A stretch of DNA of 64,000 nucleotides from Polyangium spumosum. Its GTDB lineage: Bacteria > Myxococcota_A > Polyangia > Polyangiales > Polyangiaceae. This document shows positions 9,665-17,683 of the stretch, piece after piece. The notes below the pieces were generated by a model. It saw only the letters and a list, made by a program, of their open reading frames with translations, made no database searches and had not been told where the DNA came from. Within the stretch, counting starts at the first letter, position 1. Each line of letters starts with the position of its first letter. Made by a program: the position numbers and the translations under genes. The DNA lies in assembly GCF_009649845.1 (NCBI RefSeq), contig NZ_WJIE01000005.1, forward strand, positions 620,001-684,000. Reading direction: 5' to 3'.

Positions 9665-9765
9665 GTTGCCCTTTGACGCGATGAGCCGAAGCTCTCGGCG
9701 TCGCGGCAGAACATCCCGCGAACCGGGCGTCTGTCAAGGGCGACCGGCCCCGCGCGCGATCCGGC

Positions 9766-10884
9766 TCACGCCGCGATCGAGCACAATCGATCACGCAAGG
9801 CGGGCAGCGAGGGCGCGGCGGCCGAGGCGAGGGACAGGGCCACGTTCGCGGCGCGCTCCCGGACGGCGCGGGGCGCGTCGCTCTCGACGACCCGGAGCGC
9901 GAGCTCGGCTTCGAGCGGCGCGTCGCCGAGCAGGCCCGCGAGCTCGAAGGCCCGCACGGCGAACGCGGCAGGGGTCCCGCCGAGCCTCGCGAGCAGGCGA
10001 AGCGCGCGCGCGCCGAGGGCGAGATCGTCGAGGGACGCGGGCGAGACGCGGAAGCGCTCTTCGAGAGCCTCCACGACAAACGTCGAGCGCGCCTCGGCCG
10101 CGGCGAGCTGGCCCGAGGCCGCGAGCGCCTCGGCCCGCTTTTGCTCGAAGATCGGGCGCGTGGGCGAGGGCGCGCGCGGGAGGGCCGAGGCGAGGAAGAC
10201 GAGCGCCTCGCCGAAGAGGCCCATGCGACAGAGCGCGCTCGCCGTCGCCTCGCGCCGGAAGGCGTCGAGCGCGGCGGGATCGTCCTTGCCTTTCACGCGC
10301 GCCACGGCGAGGGCGACGTCGTATCGCCCCGCGGTGATCAGCGCCTCGAGCGCCGCGGCGATCGCGTCGGCCGCGAGCTCCGGCCCGAGCAGCGGCGCGA
10401 AGGCCACGACCTCGGCCCATCGCGCGCTCGTCACGACGAGCGGGCCTGCCTCGAGCGAGCCGCCGAGCGGCAGGGCCGCGAGTTTTTCGAAATGGAACAG
10501 CGCCTCGTCGAATCGCCCGAGCGTGGCCTCGATCTTCCCGAGGCCAAGGACGGCGCGCAGCGCGAGGGCGAGGGCCGCGGGATCCCCCCTTCGATCGGCC
10601 CCCGCGAGCAGCCGGATCGACGTCTCGTAAAGGCGCCGCGCGTCGAGGGGGCGACGGGCGCGCGACGCGATCGACGCGGCCTCCTCGAAGCAGAGGGCGA
10701 GGTGCGCGGCGCGGTCCTCCTTGGCTTCGAGGGCGCGATCGAGGCGCGCCGCGACGTGCGCGCAGGCCGGCTCGAGGGGGCCTCGCGGCGACCTCTTCTG
10801 TGCGGTCATGAATTCGTCGCAGAGAAAGCTCTGCGAGCCGTCGGAATCGGAATCGGCTGGCCAGGCGAGGGCGATGGCGCTCAT
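9766..10884 (-). CDS. Hypothetical helical-repeat (TPR-like) protein
   Basis: An Ala/Leu/Arg-rich, almost wholly helical protein of 372 residues without signal peptide or membrane segment. Repeated helix pairs such as LGKIEATLGRFDEALFHFEKL and RREATASALCRMGLFGEALVFL (each trimmed here) have the A-x-x-x-G-x-x-x-x-A pattern of TPR units, so it is probably a cytosolic protein-binding scaffold. The start chosen is ATG 10884 (MSAIALAWP); an upstream ATG at 10932 would add 16 weak residues. Partners are unknown. The neighbours are cysD and the VWA/MoxR pair, with no clear link. Confidence 0.65.
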   Translation of the reverse strand: MSAIALAWPADSDSDGSQSFLCDEFMTAQKRSPRGPLEPACAHVAARLDRALEAKEDRAAHLALCFEEAASIASRARRPLDARRLYETSIRLLAGADRRGDPAALALALRAVLGLGKIEATLGRFDEALFHFEKLAALPLGGSLEAGPLVVTSARWAEVVAFAPLLGPELAADAIAAALEALITAGRYDVALAVARVKGKDDPAALDAFRREATASALCRMGLFGEALVFLASALPRAPSPTRPIFEQKRAEALAASGQLAAAEARSTFVVEALEERFRVSPASLDDLALGARALRLLARLGGTPAAFAVRAFELAGLLGDAPLEAELALRVVESDAPRAVRERAANVALSLASAAAPSLPALRDRLCSIAA

Positions 10885-11052
10885 GAGGGCCGCCTTTCGT
10901 GGTTCGCGATCGATCGTCCGAGGACCGGACAAAAGCCGGCGAATGCCTCCGAGGAGGCGTGCGCCCCCAAAAGGAGGCGCAATCGGGGCAAGGTCTCCCA
11001 GCCCCGCGGGTACTGCATTGGATTGTGGCCGAGCGCTGCGGACGTCAACGCT

Positions 11053-11082
11053 CGGTGGATTCGATCCTTACGGGATCCACCG
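11053..11082. other. Inverted repeat in the 10885-11180 intergenic region
   Basis: Arms CGGTGGAT and ATCCACCG are separated by 14 nt. It lies downstream of the VWA gene and upstream of the TPR-like gene (both minus strand), so it may be a terminator. The remaining roughly 260 nt of this gap show nothing else. Confidence 0.35.
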
Positions 11083-11180
11083 GGAACAGGCAACGAATTT
11101 GAGCGCGCAGGTAGGACAGGGAATGTCCGTTTCGGGGCCTACGTCATGGGCGCTCGGGCGCCGGCTCTCCGTGTTCGGGC

Positions 11181-13757
11181 CTAACGACGCGGCCCCGCCA
11201 CGGCCGCGTGCACCGCGCGCATCGCCCCGGCGACCGCGCCCGCCTCGTCCCGCATCACCACGAACCACCGCGCCGGCGTGAGCATCGCGTCGGGCAGGAG
11301 CCGCTCCAGCAAATCGATCGCCTCGGCGCGCCGCGACAGATCGGTGCCGCCGAAATCACCCACCACCTCGGCGATCGTCGAGAGCACGACGATCACCGCC
11401 TCGCCATCGGACGACCGAACCGCAGGCGTCTCCCCGCCCTCCGCCGCCGGCGCCGGGAACCACCGCAAGAAGCGCCCCTCGAGCGCGCGCCGGTCCTTCT
11501 CGATCGCCTCGCGCAGCGCCTTCGTCCCCTCCCCCTTTGCCCGAGCGTCCTCCGGGATCCCGAGCGCCGCCTCCGCGCGTGACGCCTCCGCGCTCGCGTC
11601 CGCCTGGGCCACGAGCGCTTCGAGCGCCGCCGCGCTCCGCCTCTCCGCGAGCGCCCCGAGCTCGTCGACGAGCCCGCCGAGCTCCGCGCGTAGCCTCGCC
11701 GCGCGCGCCTCCACGGAGAGGGTCTTCTCATCGGGCGGCGCCTCCACGTGGATCTTCGGCCCCGTGAACAGCTTTCCCTCGCAGATCTCGACGAGCGCGT
11801 CGTCGTCGAGAAAATGATAAAATGCCCGCTCCCCGCGCGCCCGCTGCCGCGCCACGAGCGCCCGCAGCGCCGGGTTCTCCTCCCCGAGCGCCACCACGCT
11901 CACCGCGATCGGCACGTCGCCGACCTTCTCCCGCGCCGCCTGGATCACCTCCTCGCGCACCACCGCGTCGCCGTCGGTGACGAGCACGACCTGCGCCCGC
12001 GCGAGGTCCGGATCCTCGTCTTTTGCCTTCCGGATCTCCTCGAAGCTCGACAGCAGCGCATTCTCGATGTCCGTGCCGCCCTTGCGCACCGTCCCCACCA
12101 CGTCGGCCATCGCCGCGAGCGCCGCCTTGCCGTCTCCGATCCGCGTGATCGGCCCGATCTTCTTCGTGAAATATCGATAATGCAGGGTGAGGCGTATCGA
12201 CCGATCTCCCTCGGCGAACCTGCGCACCAGCATGCCGAGCTCCGCCAGCAAAATGGCGTCCCGCACCCGCGCGCGCGAGCCCTTCTTGCCGTCTTCGAGC
12301 ATCGAGCTCGACCCGTCGAGCACGTAGACACGCGCCTCGCCTACGAGCCGCGTCCGCGTCCTCTTCTTGACCTCCTGCTCGACGTACCGCCGCGCGAGCA
12401 GCCGCCCCTCCGCGAGCGCGAGCAGCACCGTACGAGGGTCCTCGATGATCGCGTGCGGGATGTCGAGCACGTCCCGCGCGGGCATGAGCAAGAGATCCTG
12501 CGTCGGGTGACGGACGAGGCGCACGCGCGCCTCGACCTCGGTCACGCGCACGGGCGCGAGCGGCACGCCGACGTCGACCGTGCCGTCGATCGCGCAGAGC
12601 GCCGCGTGTGTCTCCGCCTCGTTTTCGGCCGCGAGCCATTGCAACGCGAGCAGGCGATACTTCTTGTCCTCCGCGCTCTCGCCCTTCGGCGGCCTCGCCT
12701 GCGATTTGCGCGCCTCGACGTACCCCTCCGCGATCGCCGCCATCGCCGCGCCGCCGAACATCTCCTCGCTCGATCGGCGCAGGCCGCGGAGCATCTCCGT
12801 TTCGGGGTCCTCGCCCTCCCCCTCGCCGAGCCTTTGGCGCGCGCGGCTCGCCGCGGTCGCGAGCGCCTCGTCGCCGGCCGCGAGGGAAGCGCCGTCGAGC
12901 GCGACGAGCGCGGCGTGTAACCTCTGCCGCTCGCCCCGCGCGAGCGCGTCCTTCGCCTGATGCAAGAGCCCGCGGTGCGGCGAGAGCCCCGCGGCTTCGA
13001 GCCGATCGATCCGCGCGATCTCCACGGCCAGGTGACGCCGCCGCACCTCGACGCCCTCCTCGCCGAGCGGCAGCGCCGCGGACGCGTCGAGCAAGAGCTT
13101 GCGCGCGGCCTCGAGCAGCCGCCGCTTGCGCGCGAGGAACTCCGTCTCGCCCCGCGCCGCGTCGAGCAGGTGATCGATCGCGAGCAGCTCCACCTCGACG
13201 AGGCGCTCCTCCTCGGCCGAGAGGGGTTTGTCCAGGAAGGAGTCGGCCGCCTCGGCCGGGTCCGCGGCGGGCTCGTCTTTCCCCGCGCCCTTGGGTTTGT
13301 CCTTCTCGCCCGTCTCTCCCGGCGCGCGGGGCGTGAGGGCGAGCGGCGGCGCGATCCGCACGGGGTCGATCGCGGCGGCGATGCGGCGCGCTGCCTCGTT
13401 TTTCTGGTCACGCGCGGCGCGCTCGGCCCGCACCGTGACCTCGTAGAGGCGCCTCACCCACGCGGCGTGCGCGAGCGGCACCCTCCCGTGCACCACGAGC
13501 GTGCGCTCGAGCGCGACCACATTGCTCTCGAGCTCGCGCGTGGCGCCCTCGACGAGCGCCTCGGGCACGCTCTCGGCCCCGGGCGCGCGCAGGGCGTCGA
13601 GCAGCGCCGTGACACGTGTCGTGCGCAAGGCCGGCCGATACCCGAGGGCCCGGAGCAAGGGACGCGCGAATCGCACGAGCGGCGCGCGCACGTCGTGCGG
13701 ACGCGCCGTCAGCCGCTCGATACGCTCGCCGATCGGGGAGAGCGCGCCGTCCGTCAT
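11181..13757 (-). CDS. VWA-domain protein partnered with a MoxR ATPase (ViaA-like)
   Basis: An 858-residue cytosolic protein. The N-terminal 470 residues are helical and charged. A von Willebrand factor A domain then carries an intact MIDAS: DGSSS at about 481-485, the GGTDIENAL threonine loop and LVTDGD. This matches the CoxE/ViaA-type VWA partners of MoxR ATPases, where the VWA protein binds substrate through a metal ion while the ATPase remodels. Its ATG overlaps the stop of the upstream MoxR gene (ATGA), so the two are translated together. An upstream extension to 13955 is antisense-like and rejected. The substrate is unknown. Confidence 0.85.
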   Translation of the reverse strand: MTDGALSPIGERIERLTARPHDVRAPLVRFARPLLRALGYRPALRTTRVTALLDALRAPGAESVPEALVEGATRELESNVVALERTLVVHGRVPLAHAAWVRRLYEVTVRAERAARDQKNEAARRIAAAIDPVRIAPPLALTPRAPGETGEKDKPKGAGKDEPAADPAEAADSFLDKPLSAEEERLVEVELLAIDHLLDAARGETEFLARKRRLLEAARKLLLDASAALPLGEEGVEVRRRHLAVEIARIDRLEAAGLSPHRGLLHQAKDALARGERQRLHAALVALDGASLAAGDEALATAASRARQRLGEGEGEDPETEMLRGLRRSSEEMFGGAAMAAIAEGYVEARKSQARPPKGESAEDKKYRLLALQWLAAENEAETHAALCAIDGTVDVGVPLAPVRVTEVEARVRLVRHPTQDLLLMPARDVLDIPHAIIEDPRTVLLALAEGRLLARRYVEQEVKKRTRTRLVGEARVYVLDGSSSMLEDGKKGSRARVRDAILLAELGMLVRRFAEGDRSIRLTLHYRYFTKKIGPITRIGDGKAALAAMADVVGTVRKGGTDIENALLSSFEEIRKAKDEDPDLARAQVVLVTDGDAVVREEVIQAAREKVGDVPIAVSVVALGEENPALRALVARQRARGERAFYHFLDDDALVEICEGKLFTGPKIHVEAPPDEKTLSVEARAARLRAELGGLVDELGALAERRSAAALEALVAQADASAEASRAEAALGIPEDARAKGEGTKALREAIEKDRRALEGRFLRWFPAPAAEGGETPAVRSSDGEAVIVVLSTIAEVVGDFGGTDLSRRAEAIDLLERLLPDAMLTPARWFVVMRDEAGAVAGAMRAVHAAVAGPRR

Positions 13758-16384
13758 GCGTCTCCGGCGCGCAAGGCCTTCTCCCATTCGGCGTCCGAGC
13801 GACGGCGGAAGAGCTCGGTCACGGCCACGCGTGTCCTCTCGTCGAGCGCGTCGATGCGCCTCCGCACCACGTCGATCTCGGCCACGTGCGCCGGAAACAC
13901 CTCGGCGACGTTCCGCGCTTCGAGGGAGAACCGCGTCAGCGCCGAGTCGTCCCACAGGACATCGAAGAACCGCGATTGCACGATTTCACGCAGCCGCGCC
14001 TCCGCGCCGCCCGACGCGCCTTCGAGGTCTTGCCAGAATCGCTCCAGGTAATCGAGGGCCCGCCCGATCCGCGCGAGATCCCCGGCGACGACCCGCCCGC
14101 GCAGGGCCTCGGGCAGCTTCGCCGTCGCCGACGCGATCGCCGCGGTCGCCTCCGCGGGCGAGGGCGCCTCCCGCACCGCGTCGGACGCGACCACGAGCGC
14201 GATCTCGGCGAGCGTGTACGCCGACGAGACCCGCTGCTCGGCCGCGCGGAGCTTGCGATACCCGTCGTAATCGTGTTTTTTCCCTTCACGCGCCTGCGGC
14301 GCCACGTCCCCCCGCAGCAGCGCCTCGGCCGCCCAGCCGAGGAACGCCTCGGGCGCGATCGCCCGCGCGAGCCCCGCCTTCACGAGCACGGCGACGAGCC
14401 CCTCGACCTCGCGCACGAGCGCGGGCCTGTCGCGCGCGTCGAAGCCCTTGAACACCGCCTCGATCAGCGCGCCGAGGCGCGGGCCCGTGACCTTCTCTTT
14501 CAGCGTCGAGGGCGCGCCGCGCACCTTCTGGAGCCGCGCCGCCATCACGTCGAGCCGATCGAGCTCGGGCGCGATCGCGGCGAGCACCTCGGCGAGCCGG
14601 CGCGAAGGCGCGCTCTTCAGGGCGCTCGTGACGACGATCCGGAGCGAGATATCGAGCAGGATCGCGATATCGTCCTCGGCCGCGGCGACCGCGCGTTGCC
14701 AGGCCTTCTCCTCGCCCGTCTCGTGCACCGCGCCCTCGGCGAGCAGCTCCCGCCGCAGCTCGTAGAGCGCCTCCAGCGCGTCGATCCGCGCGCGCGCCCT
14801 CTTTTGCGCCTCCGTCCCGTCGTCGAGGATGGACGCGACGAGGTCCGTCGACGAGGCGCCCGCCGCGTGCCCCGCGGCCTCGTCCACCATCACGAGCGCC
14901 CGGCCGCGGAGCCAGCGCGCGAGGGCGCGTGTCCCGGCCGTGCCGTCGTCGACCTCGGCGCCGAGGCGCGACAGCTCCTTCACCACCTCGCCGATCGGCT
15001 TCTGCCCGCCGCCCGCGGCCGCGTCGATCCCGCGACGCACGACGAGCGTCGTCAGCGCCGTCGTCGCCTCCTTCACGAGCGCCCCTGCCCGCTCCGGCTC
15101 GATCGAGCCCGCGCGCGCCTGCGCCCCGAGCTCGCGCATCACCGAGAGCAGCCGCGTCGCGTCCCTCGATGCGACGGCTTGATCGAGCATCCCGCGCGGT
15201 TTGTCCTCGGGCGGGGGCGGCTCCGACTTGCGTTTCTTTTTATTGCCCCCCTCCGCCGGCGCGGCCTTCTTCTCGACGACGGTCGGCCGGGGCTTGACGT
15301 GAATGGGCGGCATCTGGGCGAGGCACGATTCGAAGATCGAGCGCTCCGTGCGCACGATCTCGATCTGCCTCCGCTCGTTCGGGTCGCTCTCGCGGCCGAG
15401 CAGCGCCTCGGTCTGGTCGGGCGTGGGGCCCGAGAGCAGGAGGTGCAGCCGCAGCCATTTGAAATCGGAGGGCAGGACCTCGAGCGAGCGCTTCGGGTTG
15501 TGCAGGATCTTGTCGGCCATCACGGCCGCCCGCAGGACGCGGCCCGAGCGCACGGCCGTGCGCGTGGAGATGTACCTCGTGGGGACGAACGCGGGATCGG
15601 CGCGCACGGCGGCGTTGAGCTCACGATCGAAGCGCTCGAGCAGGGTGGCGAGCCCGTCGCAGACCGGATCGGAGACGTGCACCTCGTCGGCCGCGTGCTG
15701 CAATGCATCGAGGTCCTGGACGCTCAGCATCGATTCGAGCAGCGCCCGCGAAGAACCTCCGACGTGGCGGCGCAGCACGAGGGCGAGCCGGCTCGGATCG
15801 GCGAAGCCCCGGGGCACGAAGGAGACGAACGCGATCCGGTCGACGAACGCGAGCAGCGTCTCGCGCGCGCCCTCGAGCACGTCGGCGATGTACCGGTTCG
15901 TCGTCATCAATGCGCACTCGATGCGCCCTCGCTTCACCGTCCCGCCTTGCTTCACCTCCCGCTCGTGCAGCACGTTCAGCGCGGAGCGCAGCAACATGTC
16001 GCGGCCGTCGAAGATCTCGTCGAGGAAGGCGTGGACCGCGCCGAGCATACCCTCGTCGGTGAAATGCTCGGTGCGCCCCGTCTCCATGAGCGTCTTGAAA
16101 TCGATGGGGCCGATGAGGTCGGTCTGGACCGTGCTCTCGCCGATCTGCCGCGCGTAGAGGCTCGGCTCGCCCGTCTCCTCGTCGAGGATGCGGCCGAGGA
16201 CCGCCGAGGCGAGCTGGCTCTTCGCCGTCCCCGGCGGCCCGGTGACGAGCAAATGCTCCCGCGCGAGCAGCGCGAGCGCGAGCTGGAGGAGGACGTCGTC
16301 GCGCTCGAGGAAGATGTGATGCAGCTCGTCGAAGAAGGCGCGAAAGCGATTGGAAGCGGCCTCGAGGCGGATCGGGTCGACCAT
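13754..16384 (-). CDS. MoxR/RavA-family AAA+ ATPase
   Basis: An 876-residue AAA+ protein. The N-terminal module has Walker A GPPGTAKS (49-56), Walker B LDEIFDG (121-127), the MTTNRY sensor segment and a RavA-like start (FRAFFDELHHIFLERDDV). E. coli RavA is about 500 residues; here some 450 extra, mostly helical residues follow the ATPase. RavA-type proteins act as hexameric chaperones with a VWA partner, and that partner (11181-13757) overlaps by 4 nt downstream. The start MVDPIRLEAA is favoured over 16483. The pair probably matures or remodels an unidentified complex. Confidence 0.88.
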   Translation of the reverse strand: MVDPIRLEAASNRFRAFFDELHHIFLERDDVLLQLALALLAREHLLVTGPPGTAKSQLASAVLGRILDEETGEPSLYARQIGESTVQTDLIGPIDFKTLMETGRTEHFTDEGMLGAVHAFLDEIFDGRDMLLRSALNVLHEREVKQGGTVKRGRIECALMTTNRYIADVLEGARETLLAFVDRIAFVSFVPRGFADPSRLALVLRRHVGGSSRALLESMLSVQDLDALQHAADEVHVSDPVCDGLATLLERFDRELNAAVRADPAFVPTRYISTRTAVRSGRVLRAAVMADKILHNPKRSLEVLPSDFKWLRLHLLLSGPTPDQTEALLGRESDPNERRQIEIVRTERSIFESCLAQMPPIHVKPRPTVVEKKAAPAEGGNKKKRKSEPPPPEDKPRGMLDQAVASRDATRLLSVMRELGAQARAGSIEPERAGALVKEATTALTTLVVRRGIDAAAGGGQKPIGEVVKELSRLGAEVDDGTAGTRALARWLRGRALVMVDEAAGHAAGASSTDLVASILDDGTEAQKRARARIDALEALYELRRELLAEGAVHETGEEKAWQRAVAAAEDDIAILLDISLRIVVTSALKSAPSRRLAEVLAAIAPELDRLDVMAARLQKVRGAPSTLKEKVTGPRLGALIEAVFKGFDARDRPALVREVEGLVAVLVKAGLARAIAPEAFLGWAAEALLRGDVAPQAREGKKHDYDGYRKLRAAEQRVSSAYTLAEIALVVASDAVREAPSPAEATAAIASATAKLPEALRGRVVAGDLARIGRALDYLERFWQDLEGASGGAEARLREIVQSRFFDVLWDDSALTRFSLEARNVAEVFPAHVAEIDVVRRRIDALDERTRVAVTELFRRRSDAEWEKALRAGDA

Positions 16385-16545
16385 CGCGGCCGAGGGTAGC
16401 GGCGAGCGGGGGCCGACGTAAAGCCCCGCGTGGGGCGGGACGTCCCGTCGGCAAGGGATCGGCCGCGGACACTCGCGCCGCATCCGGAAAAATCTCCCGC
16501 CGTTCCAGCACCCGGGAAGTTATCGCGGCATCGGATTGCGGCGAC

Positions 16546-17682
16546 ATGAGACACCTCCTCGTTCTACCCGCCGCGATGTCCGCCTTGGTCTACGGCGCGA
16601 GCGCGTCGGCCGCGCTCACCCTCGGGACGACCGGCGACGCAGACATCCTCGCGAGCCGGATACACGCCGGCGGACAGGCGATCACGATCACGTCCGCGAT
16701 CTACAGCGGCTCGTTGCACGCGGCGGCGACGTACACGGAGGGCCCGCTCGGCATCGCGGACGGCGCCCTGCTGACGACGGGCCAGGCGCATATCGCGCTT
16801 CCGCCGAGCGACAGCGGCGCCGCGGGCGCGGACAACGCCCTGCCCGGCGATCCGCTCTGCGACGCGCTGATCCCCGGCTTCCAGAGCCACGACGCCACCA
16901 AGCTCACGATCACGTTCGACCTCGCGCCCGGCTTCGACGGCATCTCGTTCCAATCGATCTTCGGCTCCGAGGAGTACCAGGAGTACGTCGGCTCGACGTA
17001 CAACGACGTCTATGCCGTGTACCTCAACGGCGCGCAGGTCGTGTTCGACGACGCCGGCAACCCCATCACGGTGAACGGCCCGTTTTTCTCCTCGGAGGCC
17101 GTGATCGTCGCGCCCGAGACCCAGTGTGAATACGACGGCTCGACGAGCCTCCTGACCACGCGCGCCCCGCTCCTCGGCGCGTCCGTGGACAACGTGCTCG
17201 AGATCGTCATCTGCGACGCGGGCGACCACGTCCTCGACAGCGGCGTCTTCCTCGCCAACCTGAACGGGTGCGTCGGCGACGATTGCAGCGGCACGCTCCC
17301 CTGCGGCCTCGTCGACGGCGACGGCGACGGCGCGACCTCGTGCGACGATTGCGACGACACAGACCCCACCGTACACGCGGGCGCCTTCGGCATCTGCTGC
17401 GAGGACGGCGACGGCGACGGCGTATGCGACGACGAGGACGCGTGCCCCGACACCGAGCCGACCGAGCCAAACCCCACGCTCGGCGTGAATCGCTGGTCCA
17501 CCGGGGGCGGCGACGGCGACGCCGATACGACCTCGCCGCCCATTTTCGGGCGGCGGCGGTCTCACACGATCGTCGACACCGACGGCTGTAGCTGCGCGCA
17601 GCTCCTCGAGGAGCTCGGCTTCGGGGAGGAGGACGCGATGCAGGAATGCAGCATCGGCGGGGGCGAGACCTGGGGCGGATGA
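16546..17682 (+). CDS. Secreted choice-of-anchor L protein with Ca-binding repeats
   Basis: A 378-residue exported protein with a signal peptide (MRHLLVLPAAMSALVYGASASA). The choice-of-anchor L domain is marked by FGSEEYQEYVGSTYNDVYAV and a following LNG at about 147-170. From about 255, Cys- and Asp-rich segments (DGDGDGATSCDDCDDTDP, DGDGDGVCDDEDACPDTEP) resemble thrombospondin type-3 calcium repeats. The C-terminus (about 310-378) is Gly/Asp-rich with cysteines and no clear sorting signal. It is probably a surface or matrix protein. It is convergent with the M16 gene, with 1 nt between the stops. Confidence 0.8.
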   Translation: MRHLLVLPAAMSALVYGASASAALTLGTTGDADILASRIHAGGQAITITSAIYSGSLHAAATYTEGPLGIADGALLTTGQAHIALPPSDSGAAGADNALPGDPLCDALIPGFQSHDATKLTITFDLAPGFDGISFQSIFGSEEYQEYVGSTYNDVYAVYLNGAQVVFDDAGNPITVNGPFFSSEAVIVAPETQCEYDGSTSLLTTRAPLLGASVDNVLEIVICDAGDHVLDSGVFLANLNGCVGDDCSGTLPCGLVDGDGDGATSCDDCDDTDPTVHAGAFGICCEDGDGDGVCDDEDACPDTEPTEPNPTLGVNRWSTGGGDGDADTTSPPIFGRRRSHTIVDTDGCSCAQLLEELGFGEEDAMQECSIGGGETWGG

Positions 17683-17683
17683 T

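Noticed and set aside
12960-16399. Long plus-strand frames opposite the VWA and MoxR genes
   Set aside because: Arg/Asp/Glu/Leu-rich shadow translations without any recognisable domain.
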